DNA of 64,000 nucleotides from DRPG01 sp964655065 (GTDB lineage Bacteria > Myxococcota_A > UBA796 > GCA-2862545). Positions 34,535 to 43,890 of this stretch are shown here, piece after piece. Under the pieces are notes generated by a model that worked only from the letters and a program-made list of their open reading frames with translations, made no database searches and had not been told where the DNA came from. Position 1 is the stretch's first letter. Each line of letters begins with the position of its first letter. The stretch lies in NCBI GenBank assembly GCA_964655065.1, contig CAZZLC010000014.1, positions 1 to 64,000 on the forward strand, given 5' to 3'. The position numbers were made by a program, and so were the translations under genes.

Positions 34535-36577
34535 TCAGGCCGACTCGGGCGAGAGCATCCTCCACAGGAACACGTGGGTCAGGGCGCCCAACATCGCGGT
34601 CTGCTCGTTGTTCGCGGCGCCCCCGTGGCCTCCCTCGACGTTCTCGTAGTACCAGACGTCCGATCGTCCGATCGCGTCGAGCGCAGCCTTGAACTTGCGA
34701 GCGTGGCCCGGGTGAACGCGATCGTCGCGCGTCGATGTGGTGAGGAGCAGCGGCGGGTAGGTCCTCCGGTCGTCCTCGAGCAGGTGGTAGGGCGAGAAGG
34801 TCCGGAGCCACGCCCACTGCTCGGGATCATCCGGGTCGCCGTACTCCTCGGCCCACGAGGCACCCGCGAGGAGCTTCGTGTAGCGCTTCATGTCGAGGAG
34901 GGGCACCTGGCAGACCACCGCGCCCCAGAGCTCGGGGGTTCGAACGTAGGCGTTGCCCACCAGCAGGCCTCCGTTGGAGCCGCCGCGGATCCCGAGGCGC
35001 GCAGGCTGGGTGACCCCACGAGCCACGAGGTCCCTGCCGATGGCCTCGAAGTCCTCGTAGGCACGGTGGCGGTGCTGCTGGAGCGCGGCCCGGTGCCAGT
35101 CGGGCCCGTACTCGCCGCCCCCCCGGACGTTCCCGACCACGTAGATCCCGCCTCGCTCGATCCAGGCGATACCCGTCTTGGCGTCGTAGCTGGGCGTGAG
35201 AGCGACCTCGAATCCGCCGTAGCCGAGCATCAGGGTCGGCGCGTGGCCAGTCCTCGCCGGGTCGGGGCGACCGACCTGGAAGTAGGGGACTCGCGTCCCG
35301 TCCTTCGAGGTCGCGAAGTGCTGGCTCACCTCGACGCCCGTGGCGTCGTAGACCGAGGGCAGGCGCCGCAAGACCCGCTCCTTGCCGTCGGGAAGGTCGA
35401 GGTGGCCGAGCGTGCTGGGCGTCGTGAACCCCGAGCGGTAGACCCACAGCGCGTCGCTGAGCCTTCGGTCGACCGCCGCGACCTCCACGCTCTCGAGCGA
35501 CAGCTCGACGTCGTCGAGCAGCGGACGCTGGGTCCACCCATCGGCGCCGTGGGTGACGACGAAGAGGCGATGCTTCACGTCGTCGAGAACGTTGAGCACG
35601 ACGTGGGATCGAGTGGTCACGAAGCTCGACAGGGAGCTCGACGGAGTGGGCGCGAACAGGACCTCCCAGTCCGTGCCGCCAGCAAGCCAGCGGTCGATGC
35701 GCTGTACGACGAGACTGCCTCCGGAGAGCCGTCGTGATCCCGGCTCCCAGTCCTCCCGAAGGTCGAGGAGCGCCCAGTCTCCGTGCACGGAGAGGGTGGC
35801 CGAGGAAGGCTTGTCCAGCAGCACCAACTCGTCGTCCTCGACGACGTAGACGACCTCCGAGAAGAAGGTGACCCGACGATACACGAAGGTTCGGTCCCGC
35901 TCGGCTCCGGGTTCGTGCCAGGCCCCCACGGCGACGTCGCCCACCTCACCTTCGAGCAGGGTCTCGGCCGTGTCCAGTGGCCGGTCACGTCGCCACCGCT
36001 TGATCAGGCGAGGGTAGCCCGAGTCCGTGAGCGAGCCGGGACCGAAGTCTGTCCCCACGAGCAGGGTGTCGCGATCCACCCAGGCGAGGCGCACCTTCGC
36101 TTCGGGCAACGCGAAGCCACCCGCTACGAAGGCCCGCATCTGCAAATCGAACTCGCGTACCTCGACGGCGTCGGCTCCACCCCGGGAGAGTAGGACCAGG
36201 ACGCGGTCGTGATCGAACGGCAGACTCTCGATGCCGCCGAGCACCCAGTTCTCGCCTTCCTCGTCGGCAAGGGCGTCGAGGTCGAGGAGGACCTCCCAGT
36301 CTGGATTGCCGTCCGCGTACGCCTCGAAGGTGGTGCGGCGCCAGATCCCGCGCGGGTGAGCGGCGTCACGCCAGAAGTTGGTGACGTGGGATCCGCGTTG
36401 CCGTACGTACGGAATCCGTGCGTCCGAGTCGAGTGCAGCCAGCAGCCGCGCGCGTAGTGGCTCGAAACGTGAATCTGCCGTGAATTCGGCGAGTGTCTCG
36501 GAATTCCGGTCGTGTGCCCAGGCCAGGGCCCTCTCGCTCTCGACCTCTTCGAGCCACTGGTGCGGGTCGTTGGACAT
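34535..36577 (-). CDS. Prolyl oligopeptidase family serine peptidase (S9A)
   Basis: A 680-residue peptidase. The N-terminus (DPHQWLEEVESERALAWA) and a seven-bladed propeller region (about 70-395) precede the alpha/beta hydrolase domain. The catalytic triad reads Ser534 in GIRGGSNGG, Asp618 in TRDDRVHP and His651 in EGGHGG. GYGGFEVALTP and GNVRGGGEYG are family hallmarks. No signal peptide is visible, so it should be cytoplasmic and cleave short proline-containing peptides; export by another route cannot be excluded. The ATG start is at 36577. It is divergent from an unknown gene and upstream of a lipoprotein gene. Confidence 0.94.
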   Translation of the reverse strand: MSNDPHQWLEEVESERALAWAHDRNSETLAEFTADSRFEPLRARLLAALDSDARIPYVRQRGSHVTNFWRDAAHPRGIWRRTTFEAYADGNPDWEVLLDLDALADEEGENWVLGGIESLPFDHDRVLVLLSRGGADAVEVREFDLQMRAFVAGGFALPEAKVRLAWVDRDTLLVGTDFGPGSLTDSGYPRLIKRWRRDRPLDTAETLLEGEVGDVAVGAWHEPGAERDRTFVYRRVTFFSEVVYVVEDDELVLLDKPSSATLSVHGDWALLDLREDWEPGSRRLSGGSLVVQRIDRWLAGGTDWEVLFAPTPSSSLSSFVTTRSHVVLNVLDDVKHRLFVVTHGADGWTQRPLLDDVELSLESVEVAAVDRRLSDALWVYRSGFTTPSTLGHLDLPDGKERVLRRLPSVYDATGVEVSQHFATSKDGTRVPYFQVGRPDPARTGHAPTLMLGYGGFEVALTPSYDAKTGIAWIERGGIYVVGNVRGGGEYGPDWHRAALQQHRHRAYEDFEAIGRDLVARGVTQPARLGIRGGSNGGLLVGNAYVRTPELWGAVVCQVPLLDMKRYTKLLAGASWAEEYGDPDDPEQWAWLRTFSPYHLLEDDRRTYPPLLLTTSTRDDRVHPGHARKFKAALDAIGRSDVWYYENVEGGHGGAANNEQTAMLGALTHVFLWRMLSPESA

Positions 36578-36649
36578 ATCGGGGCCTCTGGGAGGGGGTT
36601 CGTGGGTTCGTTAGGGGGTAGCTCTGGAAGGAGCGGAATCGTCGCCGAA

Positions 36650-37387
36650 ATGGTCCGAAGAGGGGTAGGCTACCTGCCCGGCTTCGGCCCGACCGTGGGG
36701 GACTTTGTGGGCATCCTGCAGCGAATCGAGGAGATCCGTGGCGTCGAGCACGCCAAGCTTCGCATGGCGCTCGGCCGGGCTGACAGCGTGCTTCGTGAAC
36801 TCGAGCAAGCCCGTGTCGAGGCGATGGAGTCCGAGCCGCCCAACCCGATCGACATGTTCGGCGACCCCGAGACGTCCGGGCCGACTCCGGCGCTGGCGAG
36901 CCTGCGGCCCCTGCTGTCCGCCTGGGAGGGTTTCGAGGCGAAGATCATCGAGCGACTGGATGCCTGGGAGGAGCAGCTCTGGCCGTTGGTGCGCCGCTGG
37001 AATCGCGGCGAAGAGGTCTCGAGGGAGATCCGCGAGTTCGCGAGTGCGCTCGCAGCCAATGCCCAGCGGGTCGACCAGCTGCTCGGCGCGGTGCGGGCCC
37101 AGGCGAGCTTCGTGGGGGAGACGCGCGCCACCATGCTGGTGGTGTACCGGGCCGTCGATCTCGCACGCAAGGCCGAGGAACAGCTCGTGCCAGCCCTGCT
37201 CGCGGGTTCACGGGAGGCCGCGGACCGGACCGCCGAGACGGCGATTCCCCGCATCCAGAGCGCGGCCGACATCACCCAGTCGCTGCGGTCTCGACGGTCC
37301 CGCATCGAGGACGACCCTTCGTCGCCGCTGGACCAGCCGCGAAGCGGCTTCATGCGGCAGTTCTTCGACTGGCTCGGGCGAAAGTAG
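36650..37387 (+). CDS. Unknown protein, largely helical
   Basis: A 245-residue protein (from the ATG at 36650) with a short Gly-rich start (RRGVGYLPGFGPTVGDF) and long charged helices from about 30 on, possibly coiled coil. The C-terminus ends RQFFDWLGRK, which may be an amphipathic membrane-binding tail. I recognise no domain and no catalytic motif. An in-frame GTG at 36602 with a GGGAGGGGG site upstream is a good alternative start and would add 16 residues, while the ATG lacks a well-spaced ribosome site. It is divergent from the prolyl oligopeptidase gene. Confidence 0.68.
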   Translation: MVRRGVGYLPGFGPTVGDFVGILQRIEEIRGVEHAKLRMALGRADSVLRELEQARVEAMESEPPNPIDMFGDPETSGPTPALASLRPLLSAWEGFEAKIIERLDAWEEQLWPLVRRWNRGEEVSREIREFASALAANAQRVDQLLGAVRAQASFVGETRATMLVVYRAVDLARKAEEQLVPALLAGSREAADRTAETAIPRIQSAADITQSLRSRRSRIEDDPSSPLDQPRSGFMRQFFDWLGRK

Positions 37388-37622
37388 CCTGCATCGCGGA
37401 GCAGCGTAACTGGAGGCCGCGCGGCCGGCCGAAGTCGACGGGGCGGGAACGTTACAGCGCGCGCAGGGGGATTGGTGAGAAGCGACGGGATCGAGTCTGG
37501 AGTGCACGCACGCCGTTCGTCGACCCACGAGCCGGCAAGCTGGCTCGTCCCCGGGACGTGCGGCCCGCGATTCGCCTCGCACGGTCGGACCATCGCGGTG
37601 CGCGACGAGGCCACCTGACGCC

Positions 37623-38258
37623 ATGGCGCCTGCCCACGACTCGTCGTACGGCCCGCTCCCGACCAGCATGGTCGCTGCCCAGAGCTTCGAGGAAGCTGGA
37701 TGGGCCGTGCGCACGTTGGCGGACAGCGCCTCGACGGTGGGCCGGGGGCCGCTGGCCCGTGCGATCGCCGTCTGCATCGCCGCGACCCTCTTCTCGCCCT
37801 TTCTCCAGGCGCTGGGCGTCGACCTTGGCGCGTTCGGGCTCGTCACGCTCCTGGTCGTCCTTTTCGGCCTCGTTCTCGCCTTCATCTGGGAGGCCGGGCG
37901 GGGGGCCGAGCCCGTGTTCCGTCGACTCCGTCTCGACCGACGACGGCTGCTCGTCGACGAGATCCGGGGCGACTGGACGCTCGACGAGGCCGACGTGCTC
38001 ACGGCGGAAGGGCTCGACGGCCGGGAGCTTCCGTGGGACGACGTAGTGGAGGTCGACTACACCGACGAGTGCATCACGATCGCCCGTCGCGAGGGCGCTC
38101 CGTGGAGGGTCGACTGGTTGCCGCCCATGATGGCCGAACAGGTGGTGGCGCACGTTCGACGTACGCTCGCGGACCGGGGTGATGCGAGCACCGCCGACGC
38201 CCGACTCACTGCACTGCGCGGACTGATGGCGCGTCGCAAGGGCGAATCCGAACGCTGA
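37623..38258 (+). CDS. Unknown membrane protein with two transmembrane segments
   Basis: A 211-residue protein. Two adjacent hydrophobic segments at about 45-63 and 69-89 form a hairpin, followed by a soluble C-terminal domain (about 95-205) with the strand pattern of a PH-like domain (RLRLDRRRLLVDEI, WDDVVEVDYTDECITIARREG). The ATG start lies 235 bp behind the previous gene; that gap holds only a 12-bp GC palindrome and nothing I can assign. It converges on the small winged-helix regulator with 7 bp between stop codons. Confidence 0.72.
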   Translation: MAPAHDSSYGPLPTSMVAAQSFEEAGWAVRTLADSASTVGRGPLARAIAVCIAATLFSPFLQALGVDLGAFGLVTLLVVLFGLVLAFIWEAGRGAEPVFRRLRLDRRRLLVDEIRGDWTLDEADVLTAEGLDGRELPWDDVVEVDYTDECITIARREGAPWRVDWLPPMMAEQVVAHVRRTLADRGDASTADARLTALRGLMARRKGESER

Positions 38259-38265
38259 ATCGCGC

Positions 38266-38610
38266 TCAACCCTGGGCGTTGTTGGGGACCTCCTGCCGTT
38301 CCTCGGCGCTCGTGCGCGACTTGGCTTCGGCCCGCAGGTTGCCGATGCCCTCGAGGAACATCCGGATGGAGACGCCGGCCTCGAGAGGGTGTCGCAGGTG
38401 GGCATCGAAGTTGATGTCGTAGTGGTTGCGGCGCCCTTCCTTGCGCACAACCACGTAGCCCTCTTCGACGAGGTCGTGGATGATGCGCTGCACGGCGCGC
38501 TCGGTGATTCGGACCTGCTCTGCGATGTCGCGCATGCGCAGGTCGGGCTCGTTGCAGAGCAGCCCGAGAACGTGGGCGTGGTTCGAGAGGAAGGTCCAGG
38601 TCGAATACAA
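38266..38610 (-). CDS. Small winged-helix (MarR/ArsR-like) transcriptional regulator
   Basis: A 114-residue protein. A winged helix-turn-helix occupies about 20-70 (MRDIAEQVRITERAVQRIIHDLVEEGYVVVRKEGRRNHYDIN), followed by a short helical tail. The start is TTG at 38610 with GGGAG upstream. It is the last gene after the ABC exporter, adaptor and TolC genes, 74 bp behind TolC. It may therefore regulate that operon, although it has no obvious ligand-binding domain. ArsR- and MarR-like assignments are equally possible from sequence alone. Confidence 0.8.
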   Translation of the reverse strand: MYSTWTFLSNHAHVLGLLCNEPDLRMRDIAEQVRITERAVQRIIHDLVEEGYVVVRKEGRRNHYDINFDAHLRHPLEAGVSIRMFLEGIGNLRAEAKSRTSAEERQEVPNNAQG

Positions 38611-38684
38611 GCCGCGCTCCCACCGAGCAGACGTGTCAGCCTAATCCGACCCGCGGTCGATGACACGAATCCATCTTCGGGCTT

Positions 38685-40034
38685 CTACGGGTTGGCGAGT
38701 TCGGCGGTGGCCGCCTGGCGCAGGATGAGCGCGATCTGGAGATCGAACCTCGCATCGACGGCGTCCTTGCGGGCCTTGGCGAGGTTGCCCTCGCGAATCA
38801 GGAGGTCGAAGACGTCGCCGCCGCCGATTGCGAAGCGCTGCCGCTCCAGGTCGACGACCTCGGCGGCCAGGTCCTGCGCCTCGTCGGTGAAGCCGACCCG
38901 CTGGTTGGCCGTCTCGATGGCCAGCCTCGCGTTCCGGATCTCGGCTCGGGCTGCATCGATTTGACCTCGTCGAAGCTCGAAGAGCTGCTGGAGGTTCGCC
39001 TCGGCCGCGCCGAGCGCCCCGCGACCCTTGCGAAAGAGGAGCGGGACCTTGATGTCGGTGCCGGCGAACCACTCGACTCCGGCCCCCGACCCGGGGCCGA
39101 GCGGCTCGATGTACTCCCCCACGAGGTCGAGCTGGGGCATCCGCAGGTTGAAGGCCCGACGCCGTTCGACGTTGGCCGCATCGACCACCGCGTCGACGAC
39201 TCGAATGTCGGGACGGTCGACCACGCGCTCGAGGTCCTCTTCGAGGGTCGGGAGCTCGGCCAGCGACGCCGCGATGGGGGAGAGCTGATCGTCGGTGGGC
39301 ACGATGGGCCGCCCGTTCGCATCGCGGTACCACAGCGAGAGGAGCTGGGCGGCGACTCCGAGCTCCCGCTCGGCATCGACCAGGGCGTTTCGTCGGACGA
39401 GCACCGCGCGCTCGTTGTCGAGCACGTCGAGCCGGGCTCGCGCGCCCTGCTGGAGCTCCGCGTCGAGAGCGGCGTTCCGCTCCGCGGTCTGCTCGTAGAG
39501 CACCTGCTCGATGTCGCGCTTCGCGCCGGCGGCCAGCCACTTGTAGTAGGCCATCAGAGCCTTCTGCCGTACCTCGATGCGCTTGAGGTCGAAGTCGGCC
39601 TCGGCCAGCGTCACACCGGCTCGGGCCACCAGCGCCTCGGCCCGCCGCTCGGGCATGCCCAGCCCCTCGAGCAGCGGAAGCGTGGCGTTGATCTCGATCT
39701 CGCCATCTCGGCCCTTGGTCTGCCGGTCGCCGTCGTATCCGGGGAAGACGCCGCTCCCGAAGTTGTGGGCGACGGAGAGGTCACCGCCGAACGCGAACGG
39801 GGTGCGCAGCTTGGTCTGCGCGATGTCCCGCGGCTCGATTCCGCCGTAGCGGACCAGCTTGCTCTCGACCACGGGATCGAAGTTGCCGAGGGTCGACAGC
39901 AGCTTGGCTTCGGCCTGGGCGATCTTGGCCGACGCCGCCGAGAGCTGGGGAACGCGGTCGTCGACCGCCTTCAAGACCGAAGCTCGGTCGAGCTCCGCCG
40001 CCACCGAGGCGGCGAGCAGGGCGACGAGAATCAC
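38685..40034 (-). CDS. TolC-family outer membrane channel
   Basis: A 449-residue outer-membrane efflux protein. A signal peptide (MILVALLAASVAA) is followed by the typical repeated helical halves of TolC (DRASVLKAVDDRVPQLSAASAKIAQAEAKLL; AFNLRMPQLDLVGEY; RRGQIDAARAEIRNARLAIETANQRV). It would form the periplasmic tunnel and outer-membrane barrel for the adaptor and ABC protein encoded just upstream. Its start overlaps the adaptor stop by four bases (ATGA), indicating translational coupling. There is no lipobox. Confidence 0.92.
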   Translation of the reverse strand: MILVALLAASVAAELDRASVLKAVDDRVPQLSAASAKIAQAEAKLLSTLGNFDPVVESKLVRYGGIEPRDIAQTKLRTPFAFGGDLSVAHNFGSGVFPGYDGDRQTKGRDGEIEINATLPLLEGLGMPERRAEALVARAGVTLAEADFDLKRIEVRQKALMAYYKWLAAGAKRDIEQVLYEQTAERNAALDAELQQGARARLDVLDNERAVLVRRNALVDAERELGVAAQLLSLWYRDANGRPIVPTDDQLSPIAASLAELPTLEEDLERVVDRPDIRVVDAVVDAANVERRRAFNLRMPQLDLVGEYIEPLGPGSGAGVEWFAGTDIKVPLLFRKGRGALGAAEANLQQLFELRRGQIDAARAEIRNARLAIETANQRVGFTDEAQDLAAEVVDLERQRFAIGGGDVFDLLIREGNLAKARKDAVDARFDLQIALILRQAATAELANP

Positions 40035-41401
40035 TGCAGCTGGTCCGAGCCGCGAGGCTTCTTGTTGGTGGTGGTGGGAAGCACCGACTTCTCGCCCTTC
40101 TCGACCGGCGGCAGCGGTGGGAAGCCGTTGATCTGGCGCCAGAGCTCATAGCCGAGGGTGACGGTGCCGAAGAGGATCCAGCCCCGAGCCCGAACCCCCT
40201 GGCGGAGCCGCTTCGGGTCGGGCCAAGGGTGCTCGTTCTCGTCGGGTACGACGACGATGCGGAACTTGCCGGAGCCGTCGTCGGTCGCGTCGACGAACGC
40301 GACCCGACCGGCGTAGGTGCCGGCGTCCGCCCCCGGGAAACCGACGAACTGCAGCGCCGGCCAGCCCTCGAACAGGAGCCGCACCTGCTCGTTCTCGCGG
40401 ACCAGCGGCATGTCGTTGCCGTTCACCGAGAGCTCGACCGCCCGGGCGCCCGCCTCGGGAACGAGGGTGAGCAGCATGTCGCCGCTCTTGACCTGGCCCC
40501 CGCCGGGACCGCCGTGGAGCCGCAGCACTGCTCCCGCCCGCGGAGCGCGGATGAGCTGATTCTGCTGACGGCTGACCTTGACCTCGGAGTCCCGCACCTT
40601 CTGGGACTGCTCCTCGAACTTGACGAGCGCGGCCTGAAGGTCGGCCTCGACACTCGCGACCTTGGCGTCGCCGTCGGCGCGCGCCTTCCCGAGCGCCTGC
40701 CGAGCCGCGAGGATCTCCTGATCGATGGCCGCGAGCGACGCGGACGCCTTGGCTGCCTTGTTGGCGGCCACTTCGGCATCGCGCTGGCTCACCGTGCCGA
40801 TCTCCGCGAGCTTCTCGAGGCGTTCCGCCTGGATCGACTCGGTCTGCACGTCGCTCTCGAGTCCGATGCGCTTGCTCTGGAGCTCCTTGACCTTCGAGTT
40901 GTACTCGGCGACCTGGAGGTCTCGCGCGGCGCGCTCGGCTTCGAGCTTGCGTCGATAGGTCGCGACCTGCTCCTCGGTCTGAGCGAGCTGCCGCCCGGCG
41001 GCATCGAGGTTCGCGCTGAGACGTTCGAGCAGGCCGGGGTCGTTGTCGCGCAGCTCGATCAGCGGGTCGCCGACCTCGACGTAGTCGCCCTCCTGAACCA
41101 GCCAGCGCTCGATGCGCCCGTTGATCGGCGACTCGATGAGCTGCTCGCGTTCTTGTTGAGCGTAGGCGATCACGCGCCCCGTCCCAATCGCGGCCTGCTG
41201 CCAGGGCAGGAGCAGGAGGACGAGCAGGAGCGCCGGAAGCAGCGCGGCGAGCGCGGCCGCGATGGTCCGCACGGGGGCGGGTGGCCGCAACAGGCGGGAC
41301 GCAGGGTGACCGGACTCTCGGTCGAGGAGCTGCCGCATTCCGGGAGCAGCCGTCTGCTGAGGGGGCGAGCCGTGCTCCGCACGCACGGGATTACCGTTCA
41401 T
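40031..41401 (-). CDS. HlyD-type membrane fusion (adaptor) protein
   Basis: A 456-residue periplasmic adaptor. A cytoplasmic N-terminus leads to one transmembrane segment at about 46-66. A biotinyl-lipoyl half (ESPINGRIERWLVQEGDYVEVGDPLIELRDND) and a long coiled-coil hairpin (about 125-275) come next, then the second lipoyl half (LIRAPRAGAVLRLHG) and a beta-barrel. It would bridge the ABC exporter to TolC in a type I secretion-like complex. The ATG at 41401 lies inside the end of the ABC gene (11-bp overlap) and its stop overlaps the tolC start, so the three genes form one operon. Confidence 0.92.
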   Translation of the reverse strand: MNGNPVRAEHGSPPQQTAAPGMRQLLDRESGHPASRLLRPPAPVRTIAAALAALLPALLLVLLLLPWQQAAIGTGRVIAYAQQEREQLIESPINGRIERWLVQEGDYVEVGDPLIELRDNDPGLLERLSANLDAAGRQLAQTEEQVATYRRKLEAERAARDLQVAEYNSKVKELQSKRIGLESDVQTESIQAERLEKLAEIGTVSQRDAEVAANKAAKASASLAAIDQEILAARQALGKARADGDAKVASVEADLQAALVKFEEQSQKVRDSEVKVSRQQNQLIRAPRAGAVLRLHGGPGGGQVKSGDMLLTLVPEAGARAVELSVNGNDMPLVRENEQVRLLFEGWPALQFVGFPGADAGTYAGRVAFVDATDDGSGKFRIVVVPDENEHPWPDPKRLRQGVRARGWILFGTVTLGYELWRQINGFPPLPPVEKGEKSVLPTTTNKKPRGSDQLQ

Positions 41402-43484
41402 CGAGGCCTCCCGGTCCGAGGTTCAGCGACCGGAACGAGGGATCGAAGTCGTTGGACTCCGAGGTGGTGACGAGCAGGGTCCAGGGGGCGTGGGGGTCGG
41501 CCACGAGCTTGGTGAGCCGGTGCTTCGTGGTGGGCGGCAGGCCGTCGAGCAGGCCGTCGAGCACGAGCAGGCGCGGGGCCCGAACGATCGCCCGGGACAC
41601 CAGCAGGGTGCGGCGCTCGGCGTCGGACAGCGGGCTGCCGTCACTGTCGAGCAGGGTCTGGATGCCGTCCGGCAGCGCCTCGACGCGGCGACGGAGTCCC
41701 ACCCGGTCGAGCGCGTCCCACGCCGTGGACAGCGAGAGGCCAGGCCGACCGAGCGTGATGTTGTCGAAGATCGAGCCGGCCAGAGAGTCGGGCTGAGCGA
41801 GCTTCATCACACCCCGATATCGAGCTTCTGGACGAAGCTGTGCGATATCGACCCCGTCGTGTCGCACCACCCCCGCCCGGGGAGGTCGGAGACCCACCAC
41901 GACGGCAGCCAGCGTGCTCTTGCCGGACCCTGGCGCTCCGTAGACCATCGTGCGGCTCCCCGCGGGCAGCACGAGGTCGACCGGGGGCAGGCCTCCGCCG
42001 GAGGAATACTCGAACGTCGCGCGCTGGAGCTCGACCTGAACGGCGGCACCGGAGCCGTGGATGCCGAGACCGGTCGAGCGCTCTGGCGGCAGGTCCAACA
42101 GGTTGCCGAGCTTGTCGACCCCGGCGAGCAGGTCGTAGAAGGTGTCCAGCTTGTCCGCGAACTTCGCGAAGCCGAGCAGGGCCGTGGTCACGATGAACTC
42201 CGCCGCGACGAGCTGGCCGATGGTGAGCTCACCCTCGAGGACCAGCGCGCCGGACGCGACGAGCAGCACCGTGCTCATGAGGACCTGCAGCACCTGCACA
42301 CCCGCGTACTGGCGCATGAACACGCGGAAGTGGCCTCGTCGCTTCGTCAGCCACGCTCGGGAGAGGTCGTCGGCCCGGGTCTCGGCGAGCCGGCTCGCGT
42401 CCTGGCGCAGCACCATGGGGTGGCGGGCGACCTCCTCGATCCAGGCAGCGACGGCGTACTTCTTCTTCGACTCTTGAATGGCGGTTTCCTGCGCGCCTCG
42501 ACCGAGCATCACCAGCACGAAGAGCATCCCTGCGATCAGGAAGAGGTCGAACACGAGCAGATAGGGGTGGTAGAGGCCGAGGAGGAGCACGGCGACCCCC
42601 ACCTGCAGCAGTGCGGTGAAGCCGTCGAGCAGCAAGGTACCGGCAGCCTTCTGGACCGTGAGCACGTCGAAGAAGCGGTTGGCGAGCTCGGGGCCCGACA
42701 GCCCGTCGAGTGCCTCGATGCGCACGCGGGACAACCGCGTCGAGAGGTCCGTGACCGTGCGGACGAACACCCGCCGCTCGATGGACTCCACGCTGATTCG
42801 CTGAAGGAGCTGGAGCGCCGCTGCGAGCAGCAGGACCACGAACAGCGCCACGCCCAGGATGATGACGGGCTGGAGCAGTGCACCGAAGGCGAGCCAGTCG
42901 ATCAGTACCTGAACGGCGAGCGGGGTGGCCAGGGAGAGCAACCCGGCCACCGCGCCGTAGAGCATCACCACCGCCACGTCGCTGCGCTCGACCCACATCA
43001 GCGACCAGAGGCGCTGAACCGGGGTCTTGGAGCCGTCTGGGCAGGCCAGCGGAGCGGCAGGGAGAATCGGCTCGACGAGGCCCCAGGTACGAGCTTCGTT
43101 GCCGATCCGAGCGACGAGCGCCTTGCGGCCCATCCAGCGGGGGCCGCGGGGGTCGGCGATCGGGATGCCGTGGGTGTAGCCGAGCCCGCGCCCGTCGAGG
43201 ACCCACACCGTTCCCGAGGGGCTACGGCCGATCACCGGAAGGTCCGGACGCGCGAGCCGCGCTGCGTCCTCGAGCGGGGCGACCATCCAGCGTACGCGCA
43301 GCCCGGCAGCGGCGAGCACGTCGTCTACCTGGACCGCCCAAGATGCGGTGGGGTCGACCTCGGCTACGGCCGTCTCGATGAGGACGGGGTCGTACTCGAG
43401 GGTCATCGACGAGGCGAGTACCTCGACCAGTTCGACGTGCTCGGTCTCGGACGGGGGCCCGACCGGCGCCACCGTGCTTTCCAT
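41391..43484 (-). CDS. Type I secretion-like ABC exporter with degenerate ATPase motifs
   Basis: A 697-residue half-transporter: an N-terminal C39-like domain without a visible catalytic Cys (about 20-150), six predicted transmembrane helices (about 165-440) and an ATPase domain (about 480-690). Walker A is intact (GAPGSGKST, 516-524). The signature reads SPLSDAERR instead of LSGGQ. Walker B reads LLVLDG, so the catalytic Glu is Gly644, and the H-loop His is not evident (LVTTSES). It may be a slow or regulatory transporter, or need a partner subunit. ATG at 43484 is a good start. No RTX-type substrate gene is nearby, so the cargo is unknown. Confidence 0.9.
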   Translation of the reverse strand: MESTVAPVGPPSETEHVELVEVLASSMTLEYDPVLIETAVAEVDPTASWAVQVDDVLAAAGLRVRWMVAPLEDAARLARPDLPVIGRSPSGTVWVLDGRGLGYTHGIPIADPRGPRWMGRKALVARIGNEARTWGLVEPILPAAPLACPDGSKTPVQRLWSLMWVERSDVAVVMLYGAVAGLLSLATPLAVQVLIDWLAFGALLQPVIILGVALFVVLLLAAALQLLQRISVESIERRVFVRTVTDLSTRLSRVRIEALDGLSGPELANRFFDVLTVQKAAGTLLLDGFTALLQVGVAVLLLGLYHPYLLVFDLFLIAGMLFVLVMLGRGAQETAIQESKKKYAVAAWIEEVARHPMVLRQDASRLAETRADDLSRAWLTKRRGHFRVFMRQYAGVQVLQVLMSTVLLVASGALVLEGELTIGQLVAAEFIVTTALLGFAKFADKLDTFYDLLAGVDKLGNLLDLPPERSTGLGIHGSGAAVQVELQRATFEYSSGGGLPPVDLVLPAGSRTMVYGAPGSGKSTLAAVVVGLRPPRAGVVRHDGVDIAQLRPEARYRGVMKLAQPDSLAGSIFDNITLGRPGLSLSTAWDALDRVGLRRRVEALPDGIQTLLDSDGSPLSDAERRTLLVSRAIVRAPRLLVLDGLLDGLPPTTKHRLTKLVADPHAPWTLLVTTSESNDFDPSFRSLNLGPGGLDER

Positions 43485-43890
43485 ATGCGCGACCCGTTTC
43501 TAGAAATCGAAAGCACGATAACCTTGTCAGGTGTCCGTGCCAGCCAGCGGGTCAGCATGATCGGAGAGTCGGTCAAGCTGTACCGACGGAGTCCGTACGA
43601 ATCGCGAGGCGCGATGTCAAGCGACCTCGACGAAACCCGGTCTGTCAAACAGCAAGGGCCAGGACATCGCGAAACGGGGTGACAGGAGACTCGACGCGGC
43701 CTTCGGCGTGACGGCTTCGTGTCATCGGCGGGACGTCGTCGCGTCCGATCCGGGTTCTAGGTACCTTATGAGGGTGGCGTGGCGAAAGGGGAACCTTCGA
43801 GGGGGGTTGTCGAAATCCGACGCGTGTATACACGGGCTCGCTGCGCCCGTCGGATGGACCGGCGAGCGCCTTCGCAAGAGGCGAGCAAGC
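43485..43890. other. 406-bp divergent regulatory region, exporter operon / Gld-type operon
   Basis: No gene is supported here. The region contains GTCGGT-N8-ACCGAC (43568-43587), ATCGCG-AGG-CGCGAT (43601-43615) and the perfect palindrome CGTGTATACACG (43823-43834). The last includes a TATACA that could be a -10 element for the downstream ABC gene, with a poor -35 (GGTTGT, 16 bp upstream). This is the longest gene-free stretch of the window and is where the control of both transport operons would lie. Confidence 0.5.
43823..43834. promoter_or_regulatory. Perfect 12-bp palindrome, possible operator
   Basis: CGTGTATACACG lies 57 bases before the ATP-binding protein start. Its AT-rich core overlaps a possible -10 hexamer, the place where a dimeric repressor would block transcription. 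The binding protein is unknown. Confidence 0.4.

Noticed and set aside
37388..37622. GC palindrome GGCCGCGCGGCC as a terminator
   Set aside because: No T-tract and no proper loop; palindromes of this kind are common in GC-rich DNA.
37452..38666. 404-codon minus-strand frame
   Set aside because: It is out of frame with the winged-helix gene and antisense to the membrane protein gene, and its sequence looks like a high-GC shadow.
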